Shown: piece after piece, positions 33,966-48,900 of the stretch
Numbering within the stretch: position 1 is the first letter of the stretch
Layout of the letters: each line of letters begins with the position of its first letter
Source: Lasioglossum baleicum
Lineage: Eukaryota > Arthropoda > Insecta > Hymenoptera > Halictidae
Direction of reading: 5' to 3'
DNA: 64,000 nucleotides
Assembly: GCF_051020765.1 (NCBI RefSeq)
Contig: NC_134932.1
Location: forward strand, 8,804,001 to 8,868,000
Made by a program: the position numbers and the translations under genes
The notes under the pieces: model-generated
The model's input: the letters and a program-made list of their open reading frames with translations, nothing else
Database searches by the model: none
What the model was told of the DNA's origin: nothing

Positions 33966-36900
33966 GTGCGTGGCACACCAAATATCTATCTCTCATACAC
34001 TCTTTCTCTCCCTCTCTCTCTCTCTGTCTCTCACTCTCTCTGTGTCTCTCACTCTCTCTCGATACCGCGCGATGCGATTCGAGTCGATTGCTATTGCGAT
34101 TGCGACTGCGAACCGACGCGGCGCGGACACCTTGAACTACTTGGAGCGCGTGACGAAACCTTCGAATCGACCCGAATATATTGCTCCGAGTCACGAGCTA
34201 TTGTCGTCCCCGTTATTTATTAATATCGTAAACACGGTAAACCCTTTGTTGCTTTGCCGGAGCATGGACAAAAAATAGGTTGACCGAATGCACTGAAACA
34301 CGCAAAAAATAACCGGTTAAAATAGGAAAACGTCGGAACGAGACGCGTGCCTAGCCCACTCCAGTTTCCAGAAACCGGAAGGACTCTCCCTTGCCCTACG
34401 ATTCGGTTCACGGTTAACCTAGTTCACTGCCAAGAAAATTCAGCGCGTCACACCCTGAGTGCCAAAAGTTTCAATATTTTATGAAATGCAACACACCTCC
34501 TTTGTGAAATATTGGAAAAATTTCGCAGAGGAAAACGGTAATGTGTACATATAAAGCTGACTTGACCAACTTTCAGTAAATTCCAAGGTCGTGGACGTCA
34601 CATATCCGTGACAGTGGTAGCGAACGTGTTAATCGTTTCCTGTAAGAATAGTGAAGTATTACCAGGATAAAATAGTTGTCCAATCGAACTGGATGTAGGG
34701 CCGCAAAGGATTAAGGCTTGTCGCAGATCGTCGAAGAAAGAGAACGAGATAGAGCGCGCGTCCAATTCCCGCGAGCAATTTCAGGCAATTCGAGCAATTA
34801 GTCCGCTAGGAGTAGGACTCCGCTCGAATATTATATTCCGCTCGGAGTACATTATATATGTATATTCGAAAGTCCTACAAACCCCGAGAAAAGCTTGACA
34901 CACTCGGCTATCTCGACGGGGACTCTCAAATCCCTTAAAATTGGATCAAGGATTTTTCAACGATCTTCGAGGCGTCCGAGATAAGCGGCAGAAAGTTTTA
35001 AGCTCGGAGCGATGTTAACGCGCGATTCGAAATTTCTGTCACGCGTTCGAAACGCGGCCGTCGACGGGCCTCGCCGTTAAGCACCGCTCAAATGCCATTA
35101 CCATTCCCGAGGATTGCGCGTAATTTGCGCCGCCTCTTCCGTTTGCGATTACTAACGACAAATCCAACTACAACCGGACCGTTCAATCGCGTCATTTCGT
35201 TCGAGACAATCGTTTCGAAGTTGATCGATTTGGCAACTCGTATACACTCGCGTTCATAAGTCACCGGACACTTCTTCAAATTTGAATGAAGACAATTTTT
35301 GTCATTAAAGGACCTACAGTTTATTAAGGTGGGTTCCGAACCACCTTGGGCACCACAGTTTCAGATATCACATGGAATCTTTTCCGAATGAGAAATTGAT
35401 ATAATACAACATATTTAATAATTTAAATAATGCTTTGAATAATGGTACAGCAATTTTTAGTGGTGTTAGCTTACACTACAATTTCGGCATTCATAAATTA
35501 CGACCACCGAGTTCAACGCGCTAAAAGAGGAAACACATGTACACTGGACCTCTCTGTCTCCCAGAATTGATCAAGACAACTTCCATTTTCCAGCGTTTTC
35601 CTAAACGGGGATCGAAAGAGTAATCGCTGGGCTAGATTTGAACTTGCTAGATTTCGTACTCCGGCAAAGAGGAAAGATCTGAAACGGCAGGGTCGTTCCT
35701 CGATCGTAATACCGAGTGGATACACGTGTAAACGAGTTTCCCCGCATGCTACCGGTCTCCGCAATAACGTACCCCCGTCACTCCTGATAAAACGAAATAC
35801 GAGGTTTGTCGCGCGCTGGTCGTACCGCTCGTAATACTAAAGCACGTAATCGCGTTGTATTTCTCTCGTACGCGAAACGTTCTCGAACCTCGAGAGTTCT
35901 CCGCGAGTACGTATTACTCTGTCGTGCAGACGTGAACGTGTACGTCTGTCGCTGTTTATTCGAACACACGCATACTAGGACAAGCCGACAGTTAGAAGCC
36001 GCAGAAAACCGAAAATCGAACCTTCGAGGATGCTTGTGCCTCGAGGAGGTGCTATTCCGGGTCAGGGCCAGCGCCATCACCGAGATCTTTGGGCCCAGTT
36101 TATTGGTAGATTGCTGATCTCTTACGAAGTAGCTCCACCAACTGACACTATAATCCTCTCTAGATCCACAATGTTGATCGTGTTCCTATATTCTTGCGTG
36201 CGGGGCTTGATCAACAGAAATTAATGACGTACCTATTCAGTTGATTTTATGCGATGTATGTGTGTATCGATTCCGCATAACAGTCTGCGATATACTTCTT
36301 TGATGAAGCCTTCAGGTGTAAGCCACACGGTCGTCTTTCAAAATCGAGAGTTCACGAATAGACTGAAGATTTTTATGAAAATTGTCTTCATAAATGGCGA
36401 GGTACGATGTGGACATTTACTTCATTGTAAAGATGAACACAATTAATCGCTAGAAATATGAGTAACTAGATCAGGATTATGGTTAGACAGCAGATCTTTT
36501 TGCAACGTAAAAGTTGTCTTCATAAATGGCGAGGTACGATGTGGACATTTACTTCTTATGATTAGGCTGCGGCTCTCCATACAACGTAAAAATTGTCTGC
36601 ATAAATGGCGAGGTTCGACGTGGACATTTACTTCTTTGTAAAGATGATCAAAATTAATCGCTACGAATATGAGTAACTATATGTATGACGATTATGATTA
36701 GGCTGTGGCTCTTCATACAACGTAAAAATTGTCTGCATAAATGGCGAGGTTCGACGTGGACATTTACTTGTTTGTAAAGTTGAAAACAATTAATCGCTAT
36801 AAACTGAGTAACTAGATGAGGATTGTGGTTAGACTGCAGATCTTTTTGCAACGTAAAAGTTGTCTTCATAAATGGCGAGGTACGATGTGGACATTTACTT

Positions 36901-39900
36901 CTTTGTAAAGATGACCACAATTAATCGCTACGAATATGAGTAACTATATAACGATTATGATTAGGCTGCGGCTCTCCATACAACGTAAAAATTGTCTGCA
37001 TAAATGGCGAGGTACGATGTAGACATTTACTTCTTTGTAAAGCTGAAAACAATTAATCGCAATAAACTGAGTAACTAGATGAGGATTATGGTTAGGCTGC
37101 AGATCTTCACGCAACGTAAAAGTTGTCCGCATAAATGGCGAGGTACGATGTGAACATTTACTTCTCTGTAAAGCTGAAAACAATTAATCGCAATAAACTG
37201 AGTAACTAGATGACGATTATGATTAGGCTGCGGCTCTCCACGCAACGTAAAAATTGTCTGTACCAATTGCAAGAGACGTTAGCCAGGTTTGACTCTTTCT
37301 CTAATAATTTAATTAAACTGCAGCCTATTGGCAGGTATGTCTGGATGGAGAAAGAACAGGTTACGTCGCCGCGTTAGCTGTCTTTGATCTTGAACGGTTC
37401 CCGGAAAGTGGTCGACGGGCCGGGCCTCGTCTCGCCACGAGTGCATCGACTCGATTGCATTCGAGGGAAAGTGCAACGCGGCTGGTGCATGCACGCGCGG
37501 TGGCTATAGAATTTTCTTAGCCGGGTCGGAACGGAAGGGAAGATGAGGGCCACGAGAGGAGAGCCGAGGTTCTTTCACGAGAGCGGAGCTTTCTTTCTGC
37601 TGGAAACCCGGTTCTCCGGTTGTGAACCCGGTGCCCCGAAAGTGACCAGACCGGAAAAGAATCAGCCTTTCATTCCTCCCCCTCCCCCCCCCCTACACCT
37701 TTTCATTTTCCGTGCTCCAAGTAACCGCCTAACTGCTGCACGACCCCATGCAACGCGTAGTGCAACGAGTGCAACGTACACCGTTTTCTCGAGGCTAGGT
37801 CTCAAGATGTAGGAGTCGGCTAGCAGGGTGTGACGCCATCAATCGATACGATCGAACGGCCCGCGGTTACGTTGGACTCATGTGCGAGATGTCTTTTTTT
37901 GTTTATCGACCTGAAAAACCACTCTTCGAACTTTAATACTCTCTCTCGAGAGAGAGAACAATGGCACTCGGTTTGTTAACCTGTTATCCGGGTGATTGTT
38001 CTGTCACGAACATACGTACGGATATAGAAATGCGATCGAAGGTGAATTGCCCGTGTTCCGCGGGAACCTACTGACCCTCAAACTAATAAACAATCGGTCG
38101 AACGCAGTACCGATCTCGTAATCTCCCGAGCTTTATTTTCTACAAAATCGTCCACCTATGAAACAGCTCAATTTTGGAAAAATGAAATCAACTGGAATGG
38201 CTCCAAACACGTTTTCCTGGAAAAATGATGCCTTTCGACGAAAACGTCCCGAGTACCTAAGTTTCCGCAATATGTAGTGAAAACGTGTCCCGCCGGTGGT
38301 CCGAGGGTTAAGCAAATACGTTTCTCGTCGCAGATGGTTCGCCAAAGTTCGAGTCGAATTGGAACCGAAATGGTCGGTTAGCAACGCTGACGGTGGAAAT
38401 ACTTTCTTCTGAAATATTTGTGCTTGTGGAGCGGTAAAATCGCGGCGATCTATCCAATTCTCGGAGTTGAGGGCAGAGAATGAAATTGTGGTGGCGCGCG
38501 GTCGAAAATAAAGGTTTCCCTGGGTTAAATATTTGATGCAAGTTGTTCGATCGAGAAGAGCACCGCCGTAAACAAACGCCGCGCCGTCTCGTCTCTACGG
38601 GTTAAACGCACTCAAACGAGCCCGTTTGCCCGAGGCTGTTTCAGCCTCTCTTGGGTTCCGCTTCCTGTTCCACGATAATCAGGATCCTCGATTTAAATTC
38701 ATCGTGGGGTAAATGCGGTCCCGCGAAAATAAAGCCAGACGACGTCGACGACTACCTACGAAAGATTCACAAGGCGCTCACTCTCTTTCCGGTATCCGGT
38801 ACGAGCGGATCTTCCATTCGAAAATAAACTTCGCACGAGAGGTTAATCAGATTGGAAGCTCTTTCAAGGTTCGTCTCACCGAAACCGATTGACTTTCTAC
38901 AGCGATTTCATAGATACATAACATTATTATTCTCTCGTTTAATTATTAGGTAGTTGCATATGAAATGTCCGATTTTAGAATGCAACTCTTAGAGAACGTT
39001 TCGATCAAGAAATGCTTATTATATATTTATTTATTATATAGAACTTTGACGTACAAAGCTAATCCTTAACACTAAACCAACCACGACCGGTCAAACGACC
39101 GGTTCTAGATATTTTATTTCACAATTAATGAAATTATAAAGATGCTTTCATAAGAAATGATTTAATAAATATCTTTATTAGAGCACGTATGTATTATAAT
39201 AAGAATCGCGCAAAGTCTAAATAAATGAATTCTTGTCATTTTTGTAAGGCAACCACGTGCTTGTTACTTTTATAGTTTTATATTTATTGTATAATTTTAC
39301 TTGTATAAATAAAGTTTATTTCAATGTCAACCAACCCGACTGTCGTGTGTTCCTTTTAAATAGCTTTATGTGATTCTTGATGAAAATGTGGTGATTTATT
39401 AACGTACTAGTCGTTGATGGTAAAAAGAACTACAAAATCAAGATAACAATGTTGTAAGTGAAAAACCTGAATGACCATAATATTTTTACCGTAATACAAT
39501 CAAGAAACTTCAAATTTGTAGATAGAATACATTGGCTTTACAAAATTACGTTTGTTTAATGTCACCGCTAAAAATCGGACATTTCATATGCAACAACCTA
39601 ATTGTAGCAACTAGCAACGCCGGCTATGATGTCTCCTCTAAACATCTTGATCTTCTCGCTGTGCTTATTTCGTCATTGTCAGACCAAAAGTTCAATATAT
39701 TTTCAAACCTATTTTTACCACACTTATATTATCACGCTTATATTAACTTGTCGAGTTATCGTGTTGTTGTATGCGTCAAATCTTGTAATCGAATTTTAAA
39801 CCACTTCCCGATGAGCTAGAGACTTGAAACTTTAAACATAGCTCAGAACTGGATGACAATGCAATATTAAAATATAAATTGAACCGGACTCCACCAAGAG

Positions 39901-42900
39901 ACATTGTCTCTCGGAATCATCCCCTCATTCTATCTCGCGTATTTCCATATCTTGCGTTTCTATATATATCTTACCATTTCATACCAGTATTACTATATCT
40001 TGCGTTCCATTTAAAAAAGACTAAAAAGTATAAAATATATAAAAAAGAACTTTTTAAAAACCACGCTTATATTAAAATGCACTAAAAAGGAGAAAATAAT
40101 TTTTTTAGACATTAGTGACTATAAATAAAAGCGTGGAGCGCCCACGAAGATTGCGTCAATATAGTTTAGCGCTCCACGCTTCTATTTATAGTCACCAATT
40201 GTCTAAAAAAATTATTTTCTCCTTTTTAGTGCATTTTAATATAATGCGTGGTTTTTAAAAAACTCTTTTTTATATATTTTTTTATGAGCCCTGTTGTGCA
40301 TGTTTCTACATAGATAACATTATTGTTCTATCGTTTGTTACGCAACGCACCGTCTATGATGTCTCTTCTAGAAATCTCTATATTCTCGCCGTGTCGACTT
40401 TGTCATTGATGGAAGTTGATCATATTTTCAAAGCTACCTTATGAGTCCTGTTGTGCATGCTCTTGTCGAAGCCAATTAAACGGGATCCGATTGAAACTGA
40501 TTATCGGAGGAGGGGATGTGAATCGAACGATGCAGCTCAAAGTTGACAAAAGCTTTTTCATCTTTGCCGTCTGGAATTTCTGTGGCGCGCGTTCGATCGC
40601 GGGAGACTCACTCATTCGGAATCGTTGCAGCTCGCATCTGGCATCACTAACAAGCGTGTACGCCAGGACGCGCTGATGTCGATGCAAATGCGGATGCAAA
40701 TGCACCTGGCACGGCCGCGTATCCCGAAAAGTTCCATTGTCTGGATTTTTTTTGCGAAGAGTCTTCTGATGTTCGCCGCGCAACGCGAATTTCGAGCGGA
40801 CGCGCAAGCAGACTGGCAAAGTTCGCGGCACAGCGATCTACACGCGCGTTCTGAAATTCTGCCAGACAGTCAACCATTCCCCATGAAGACGCCCCAACCT
40901 ACTTCGGCTGCCAAAAATCCTTGGAAGATCGCGAGGCTTTCATTTTTGCCGGCGTCTCTCGAACGCTGCCCCCTGCTCGAGCGTCAACGCAAATAACAGG
41001 AGCGTATTTTTGCATTAAAATATTGACGCCGCGCTACGGCCATTATTTCGGCCGGCCATTTTAACGGTCGTAAACCGTTCACAGAAGCGGTTCACCAGAG
41101 ATTCCGACGTCTCGTTGTTCCCCGTAACGATCGTAACAAACTATAACAATGACCTCGCGGATACCACGAATTCGCCGACTTTACGCTTCAAGAGAATTCT
41201 ATTTGGTATTCCACTTTCGAGATTTACGATGAATAGTTCAATTGAAACCGATAACCGCTGAGTTTATGCGAGACGCGGTATTACATGATCTGGTGTTATA
41301 ACTGGACTGCGGATCTTCAGGCTGAAGATAAATTTTCTGTGTCAATTGCAATTGCATTTCAACAAAAATTGCATTCTCGGGTCATCTTAATAAGTCGAAA
41401 ATAATATGTTCGTATTATTAAATTCTTCTGATCAATCTACCGTTTGAAATTTCACTTGAATGTACATAAAGAGCGATGATCAAGGAAGTATACAGAAATT
41501 ATACATTTATAATTGCCGTTTTCGTAGATGATTATACGCGGAACGGAATGACGGAGAAATTCCTTCCGGTAAAAATGAATGGAAAATGTTGCTCCACACA
41601 GTTTCAAGATTTATCTGGCATTCATACAGGTCCCCGATCCCGTTAACCACTTTAACTCGAGCAATTATTCACGATTCAAAGGGCGCATGTCCGGTACCAT
41701 TGATTCACCGAGTAATTCGGAGCTTTTCGAAACTCGACGATGACAAAAGTACAGTCACAGCCCCGGTACAGTTTGGCAATAATTTTGCGACAAGAGCCAG
41801 ACAGCCATGGCCCATGGGACAGGTCGAGTTCAAGAGGATTCGATGAAGCGCGCAATCCGTGAAATATCGCGATTTAATTCGATTCCGGCGGCGAACAGGG
41901 CCGCAACCATGGTCGCATACGAAAAAGGGATTTCCGTAAACGCATTTGCATAGTGACAAGGGTCGACGACCGAACGGGACGGCGACTCGGGAGAGACCGT
42001 GCGGTTTTGTGCGGACTGCTCCGGTATTTTCGCGATGGCTCCTCTGCGGAAATCATGAAAATATTATACTTACCACGACTCCTCCCGAGACCATATTAAA
42101 TTTAAAAGTGCGACGTAAACTAATGGCAAAGGTTCGCGCAAACTGGACCAAGCAGCGTGTTGGTTTTTGGGAAGCAATTTAATCTTGTAACGGTGGTTTC
42201 TCGATCGAAATTCATATTAATCTTGTAACATTGGGTTGTAAAAAAAGAAATGCATGATTTTTGTTCCTTTGTCTTAATTTCAGTTTTATATCAATAAATA
42301 TTTACCTTAATTTAATGAGTTATATATGTCAGTTTAAATCTTGTTTTACGCTCTATTTAATTATGATTTTGATATTCGATTTTATTCAAATTTTTACTAA
42401 ATCATTTGGCTTTTATTTCAGGATGTCAAAACGCGATTTTCGCATTATTTTTTTCTATGAGTTCAAACTAGGCCGAAGTGCCGCTCAAGCGGCTCGGAAT
42501 ATCAACGAAGTATGGGGCGGAGGAAGTGTCGACGAATGCACAGTGCAGCGCTGGTATCAGAAGTTTCGCGCTGGCAACGACAGCCAAATAATTTCATACA
42601 AATTTGAATAAAATTAAATATCAAAAGCATAATTAAATAGAGCTTGAAACAAGCTTTAAAATTAAGGTACATATTTATTGGTATAAAATTGCAATTAAAA
42701 CAAAGGAACAGAAATCCTGCGTTTCTTTGTTTACAACCTAATAAAAAGGCAGATATCTTTTTAACGATATTTTTATATGATGCTCTTTCTTCGAAAGCTA
42801 GGCTTCGACTGACTGAGTTCAGATATTCATCGAAACATTTTAAACCGAGTCGCTCATGTCGGCATGCGGACTCAAAGGGCTCTAGCTAATGATTTCGGGA

Positions 42901-45900
42901 CAGCATTAATTTCTGTTCATACATAATATCAATACAGCGAAGCGAAGATTACGCGACTGATACGGCCGCAAGAAAATGTGATGCAGATTCGTTTAAAAAT
43001 TGTTGCACGCAAGAGGGATTTGCGTTGCGAATGCAGAGAGCTGGCCGATTGCATAAGGCAAATATTAAATAAGATATAATCTGGCCGTGGTATTGGATTA
43101 ACCTCGTTCGCGGCCGAATAAATCGAATCAAGTGGTTCCGGTCGCGAGGGCGAAACGAAAGGAACGCTGCGCGGATTTTTATTTTGGATTTCGTTGGAAC
43201 ACGACAGGATTTCGAGTCGGCGTTAATTAAGTTGATTGAAGGGTTGCTCGCGGGATCTCGGCCGGTCGAGACATGCGTTCGATCGGTCGATAATCGTCCC
43301 CCGTGTTCGATGTCCCCTCGCCGACGCGGAAAAATTCAGCGGCGCGATAACGAGCGCGGATGATCGATGGTTTGACACAGATTCGATGGATGTAGGATCA
43401 CTCGCCGGGACGTCTGTCGTCGGGATATCAACGGGGCTTCTCCGTTCCATATCGCGGAGTCAGCGGCTGTTAGCCACGCGCGTACAACGTTCGACAAGAA
43501 AAGAGAGAAAGAGCTGTAGTAACGCACGTAATTACTGCCGCGGGGAATAAGATAGAGCTCCCTCGGACGGGGGTGTAATTAGAACTGCTAATCGCGTGTC
43601 CAACGCTTCTCTTTTTCACCACCAAGCGACAATCTCAGCTCCAATTATGATGCTTCGCCCACGTATTTAAACTTAGATCGACTCGCTGACTCCGACGGAT
43701 TTTCTCCGTCGTCCTTGCATCTTAATCCCTTGCAACGGGATTTAGAGTAACTGTACCAATTACTGCGGTATCATGCTTCGGTTGTACCTTATTTTAATAT
43801 TATTCCTCATTTTTTCATGAAATAATATGTGTAAGCATTGTATGCAGAGTTAATCATGATTGATTGATTAATGTGTACGATTAAAAGAAGAAATCATCGA
43901 AAAATCGACGATTGGATCAATCGATTAATGAAGCTAATCGTCAATCGTTAACTAAAAAAAGAAATCACCGAAAAAAACATAAAAGCACGTAAACAGAGAT
44001 TATATATGTATAGACCAAATGACAATACACCTAAATTCAGTTTACATTTTTTTTTCAGTATTCATACAGTTTTGATTCCGTATTTCATTTCGAAATTTCA
44101 GCAGTTAATCATTAATCAATTATCCGATTGACGATTAATAATCGCTAATCGCAATTAACGATTAATTAGTATTTAATTAACGATTGAAGTATCGTTGATT
44201 AAATTTTTGCCCAACTGATTGTATGGAATAATGATGTGTTCCGAGTACAAAAAGAAATTGGTGACCTTGAAAACCTAATACAACACAAGAAAATAATAAA
44301 AAATAAAATCGATGCCAGTTTGTACGTATTACGGAAAGTATTAAATAACATTATTATCCTCTCGTTTGATTAACAACGCTATTTTATGATTGCAGTGAGT
44401 AGAATCACGAGTCTAGCATTTGGATTACGATCGTCGAGCTGTCCATTAACACGTTGAGTCGTTTGCTAATTGTTCTTGTCGAAATAAGGAGAATACTTAA
44501 AGGAAGCCTGTGTAGTAGTACTACGTACTCACGAATGGAAGATTCACGTACCAAAGTAGAAGAATGCAAGGTATACAGTATCCGTGGGAGAAGTACAAGG
44601 CAGACAGAAAACGAAGCAATTAGTACAGCCTCTAAACGACTTTATATACATACAGAAATTAATGGATTCTTGTGATATGAATGTACGATATAGCAATTAC
44701 TTGACGTGTATTTCAACAATTTCTACTCGGCGTCCAGTGTTTTCCAATAATTCTGACGTCTGTCGGTGATCGTAAACGTTATTGGAACGTACCCTTCCCC
44801 GCGCGTACCGGATAATAAAAATAATGAAAATAACGAAACTATCGACGAGCGAAACGCGTCTGCGCTGCTAAGTAGAAAAGGCGCGCGATAGTCAGACGCG
44901 CCTGCAAATGACATTAGCAGTTTCTCCTAGTAACGATTTCTATCACGTTCATTCCGAATCGATGAACACAAAGTCATCAAGGTTTCGTAGCGATTTCGTA
45001 ATTATTACTTAATAAAATGTTCGGTTTACTCGGAAATGAATGATGGTGAAAATGACAAGTTGTTGCTAAATGGTGTGTTACGCGACGCTCGGCGCACGAG
45101 CGTAATTTCTCCATGGAAAGCATGGACGAGCTGTTGGAAGCCACGCATCGTTAGGGTCACCGGAGTAACAGAACGCTCGAAATGTAAACTCGCGATAGAT
45201 TGATTTTCACGAGGGGATGTCTGCCGTCGATGTCGGTAAATCGTGCGTGATGCAAGTCGTTAGGGAAAGTGCACTTTAACGCGTCCTATAGTGGGGCTAA
45301 TGTAATTCCCGTTCGTCGATTTGTTGGCCGAACCGCGGCACCCACCGCTCTCTGCGCGCCAACACTTTTGTCGCCAAAATTCCGAAAGTCGAATTTCCGT
45401 TTCCCCCTCTCTGTTTCTTCATTGTTCCTCATTTTTTGTACGAAACTAGACTGCGAATTTTATGCATTTATGACAAAATAAGTAGCTGCAATTAGCACTT
45501 GAGTGGTGACTCAGAGTCACCACTAAAATTTGCTGTACCATTATTCAAAATATTGTTCACATTATTAAATATTTTGTTAACTAATCAATTACTAAACATT
45601 TCAGTATTGTATGAGGCACTATATATCAATTTCATATCCATCAAATGAAGAAAATAATATAGAATGGAGTTATTCTAGGTCGGAAGAAATGTTTAATTTT
45701 CGTATGAGTAAAATGCAGAAAATCTTTATTTTGAGGTATTTGAATAATTGTGTGGAGAGGTTTTGCAGAGGGTTCGGTAATTAGGTGATTCGACTGTGAA
45801 GCGAAGGGTTCTGAGGGTGACTTATTGAAAATGTTAAAAGGCAACATAAACGAGGGACAAGATATCAAGTTTCACGGGGCAGCACTTTGCGCTTCTGTAA

Positions 45901-48900
45901 AAGTTAAACAATTTAGTGGACAACGGTGTGGCCGGGTCGGCAAGTTTCATCGAAATTGCCGTCTATTAGGGTCGTCGAGTACCGTCGTAACGAACGCACC
46001 GGTGTGTTTACCGGGGGAACAAAGGCGAGCCGTCTCGAGCGTTATGAAATGCTCAATAAATTGGAAGAGGAATAGTAATCACCGGGAAAATCGTGGAAGC
46101 GGACTCGCGGAAAGGGCATTCGATTAATTAATTGTCGAAGGGCGCTCGATTCTTCCGCGCCATCGACGCTGCAACGATTCTTTTGTCATCCTCCCCGCCC
46201 TCCTTCTCCTTCATTTCTCTATCGTTTTATACCTGGTCATCTACTTCTACCGGGGAGGACAAAGGGGAGACAGGCCGAGTCTGCGACGTCTGCTTTTTAA
46301 ACGGATAAAGACACGCCATTCTAGCCGAGCCAAATTATTTTTACTTCTAGTTACTCACGGGGTTGCCTTTCACGTATTTTTAGATCGGTCGCTCGTTGGT
46401 CAAATCGATTAACCCCGAGAAACAGCGTAAAAAAAATTCCGAGGATAGCCGAATTATCAACGCTGAATCTACCGAGCATTAAAAGTGGCGAGCATTACAT
46501 TTATTTTCTGCGATTTCTATTACGATATGTGCCATTACATTATTTTAAACTAAAGTATGTAATAGGATGCAATGAAACCGAGTTCTTTTCAGGGCCACTC
46601 AAGCTGAAGATAAACTATATTGGAAGATTCTACGTTTTCTTATTTTTGGTCTAGTAGAACTGCATTTGGAAACAAAGCACGATTTCTTGGCGACGACGGT
46701 CGAACCGTTCGCGGTTAAGTTCGCTTTAAGCCAATTTCGCCGCCGCCATAAATTCTGCTTTCCTCTCAGCTCTGTTCCTTCCGCTCTCTCCCTCTCACTC
46801 TCTCTCTCCCTCCGTTCTCTCCCATCTATTCCGTCATATTTCTTCGTTTTCGCCGTCGCGTCGTTACAGACGGCCCCGCGACGGTCTTAAATCTCAACTT
46901 TTCAAACGGTCCGAAACTGCAACCTTCTTCCACGGCCGACCAAGAATTTATCGGGGAACGGGGTTCGCTCGCAAATTAGCGGCGTTCGATTCCGCAAAAG
47001 TCGGACACGGTCTCCAGAAGAACTTTACACCATTGGCAAGCAAGAAAACGCAAGTCCGCCGGGGAAACCTTCGGAAGACTTTGAACAGTTGCGCGACACG
47101 AAAACGCTATGTTCACGGCTCCGCTCCGGTGTCTACCACCCTTATCGTTATTACCAGACTGCGAATTTCTATGCAAATTACCAATTTCATAACCCAATTT
47201 ATTACTGAAAGTATTGTACGAGGTGTATCAGTTTTGTATTGATAAAATTAAGAAAATCATATAAAATAGAAATATTTCAGGTCGGAAGAAAAATTCGATT
47301 TTCGAATTAGAATAGCTCCGAGTGGAAAGGGTTAAAGAGAGGAGAATGCATGCACAGGCTGGTTATAATATTCATTGACGCCGATAAAATTCGTCACTTT
47401 AATCATGATAAAGATAACTCGATCGAGGCTTTTCGCTACTAATCTCCTCCGGGACAGTCCATTGTGCGAGGACATTTTGAACCGCCTGATTCGGTGTCAC
47501 CTGTTCGATTACGGGCGTGTTCCTCGAGGGAGAAAATCGAAGAGAACGGATCGCGATGGCGAAAAGGAACGCGGCATTCTTGCTCGGCGAACGGCGAAGG
47601 AGTTGATTTCACGAATGAACGGGACTTCGCAGCTTCGTGCTCGACGCGGGTAGGGATTGCAACTTTGAAAACCGTTGGGGGTGGAAGGGGGTCGATAGTT
47701 GTGAAGGCCACGGGGGTTCGTTGGAAACGAGATGAAACGGCAGAGAGAGAGCTCAAGGATCGAGGAAACTCGTTTTCTCCGCGGACAAAGAAATTGCAAA
47801 TTTTTCCCTTTGGACTTTCCGGGTACGGAACCGTGGAAAACACTCGTGGACACTTCTCGGTCGTTGAGCGGGAGTGCGGCCGCGCAATTTGAAAAGAAAA
47901 AATCAAGCTCGGGGAGGGGAGGGGATTGCGTGCCGGCGACACGAGCCACTCGACGCTCCCAACGAGTATTTAATATCAGTATCTCCAGGCTGAAAAAGTG
48001 ATTTTACGAACGAGAGCGCGCTCGCGGATTAATTATGCGCCCTGTAAAACAGTCCCGACCGCCGCCATCGCCGCCGTTTGATATCTCGAGTGGGTAAATA
48101 CGCGGAGAAACAGCGGTAATTGAGGTCTCGAAACGTTTCGAACCAGTCCCGGCGAGTTTCCGCTTCACTTCGAACGAGAGCGAGTTTACCTGCTCGTTTT
48201 TTTTTCTGTGCTCATGCCCGCGCGCAACTCGATGCCGAATCCACGTTGCCCCCTCCACTTCTTCCGGTCGAATGTTTATTTTATACCGAATCCTTATCAA
48301 ACCTCCAATTTCACCTTCCTCCGTGCGCGGACTATTATCGAGCCCACTCGTGTATCGTAATTAGAGTAGCGTCGAATATATCAACAAACGAGCGAGCTCA
48401 CGCGTCACTATCACACGCAACAGAGACATCATTAGACCGCGAGCGTTTACGCGTTTATACTGCGAATGATTTCTGAACATTTAATAGGAACAAACATGTC
48501 TCCTTTTAATCCTTAAATGAAATATCGACTGATCGAATTACTGGATTTTTTAAATCATTTTCAAAAAGCACTTTCTTCGTTTCCTACATCAATGGAATCG
48601 GTCGCAAATGTGTTTTAATCATAGCGTAAAACGCAGGTTCCGAACACAGGGTGATGGATCGAATAAACGTGCACTCGAGTCCGGGTTTTCGAGCAGCGAC
48701 TGCCATTTTACTCGTCGAGCGCAAATACCGGTCTGTTTAATGTATAATGCGAAGTAAAAACCGACACCGTTCTATCGAAACAAAATGCACGTCGCGTCGT
48801 TCCCCGATTCGCTCGCCACAGCCACTTTTTTTTAGATTCACACGAACCGAGTCTATCGACGCGCGCGAACATTTCAATATAAATGAGTGGGCGCGACGCG

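Larger units (their letters stand above)
38908..40303 (+). repeat. Repeat R copy A, split by two insertions
   Basis: Three pieces (about 38908-38945, 39602-39710 and 40286-40303) together align with the uninterrupted repeat R copy B at 40304-40460: ACATTATTATTCTCTCGTTT, CTATGATGTCTCCTCTA, CATATTTTCAAAGCTA-like words and TGAGCCCTGTTGTGCATG. Confidence 0.72.

Noticed and set aside
33733..34278. Long + strand frame overlapping the kinase start codon
   Set aside because: Begins at GTG, not ATG, runs into the CT-rich start of intron 1 and has no family similarity; the kinase frame at 33866 is the supported one.
36362..37262. Regular repeat array resembling a CRISPR at first glance
   Set aside because: Whole 131-bp units are similar throughout, with no conserved repeat plus unique spacers and no cas genes; the DNA is insect. 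It is a minisatellite.
43860..44215. Possible hAT element ending TTTTTGCCCAACTG
   Set aside because: Only one terminus is visible and the interior is simple ATTAATCG-type words; no partner end or target duplication could be found.
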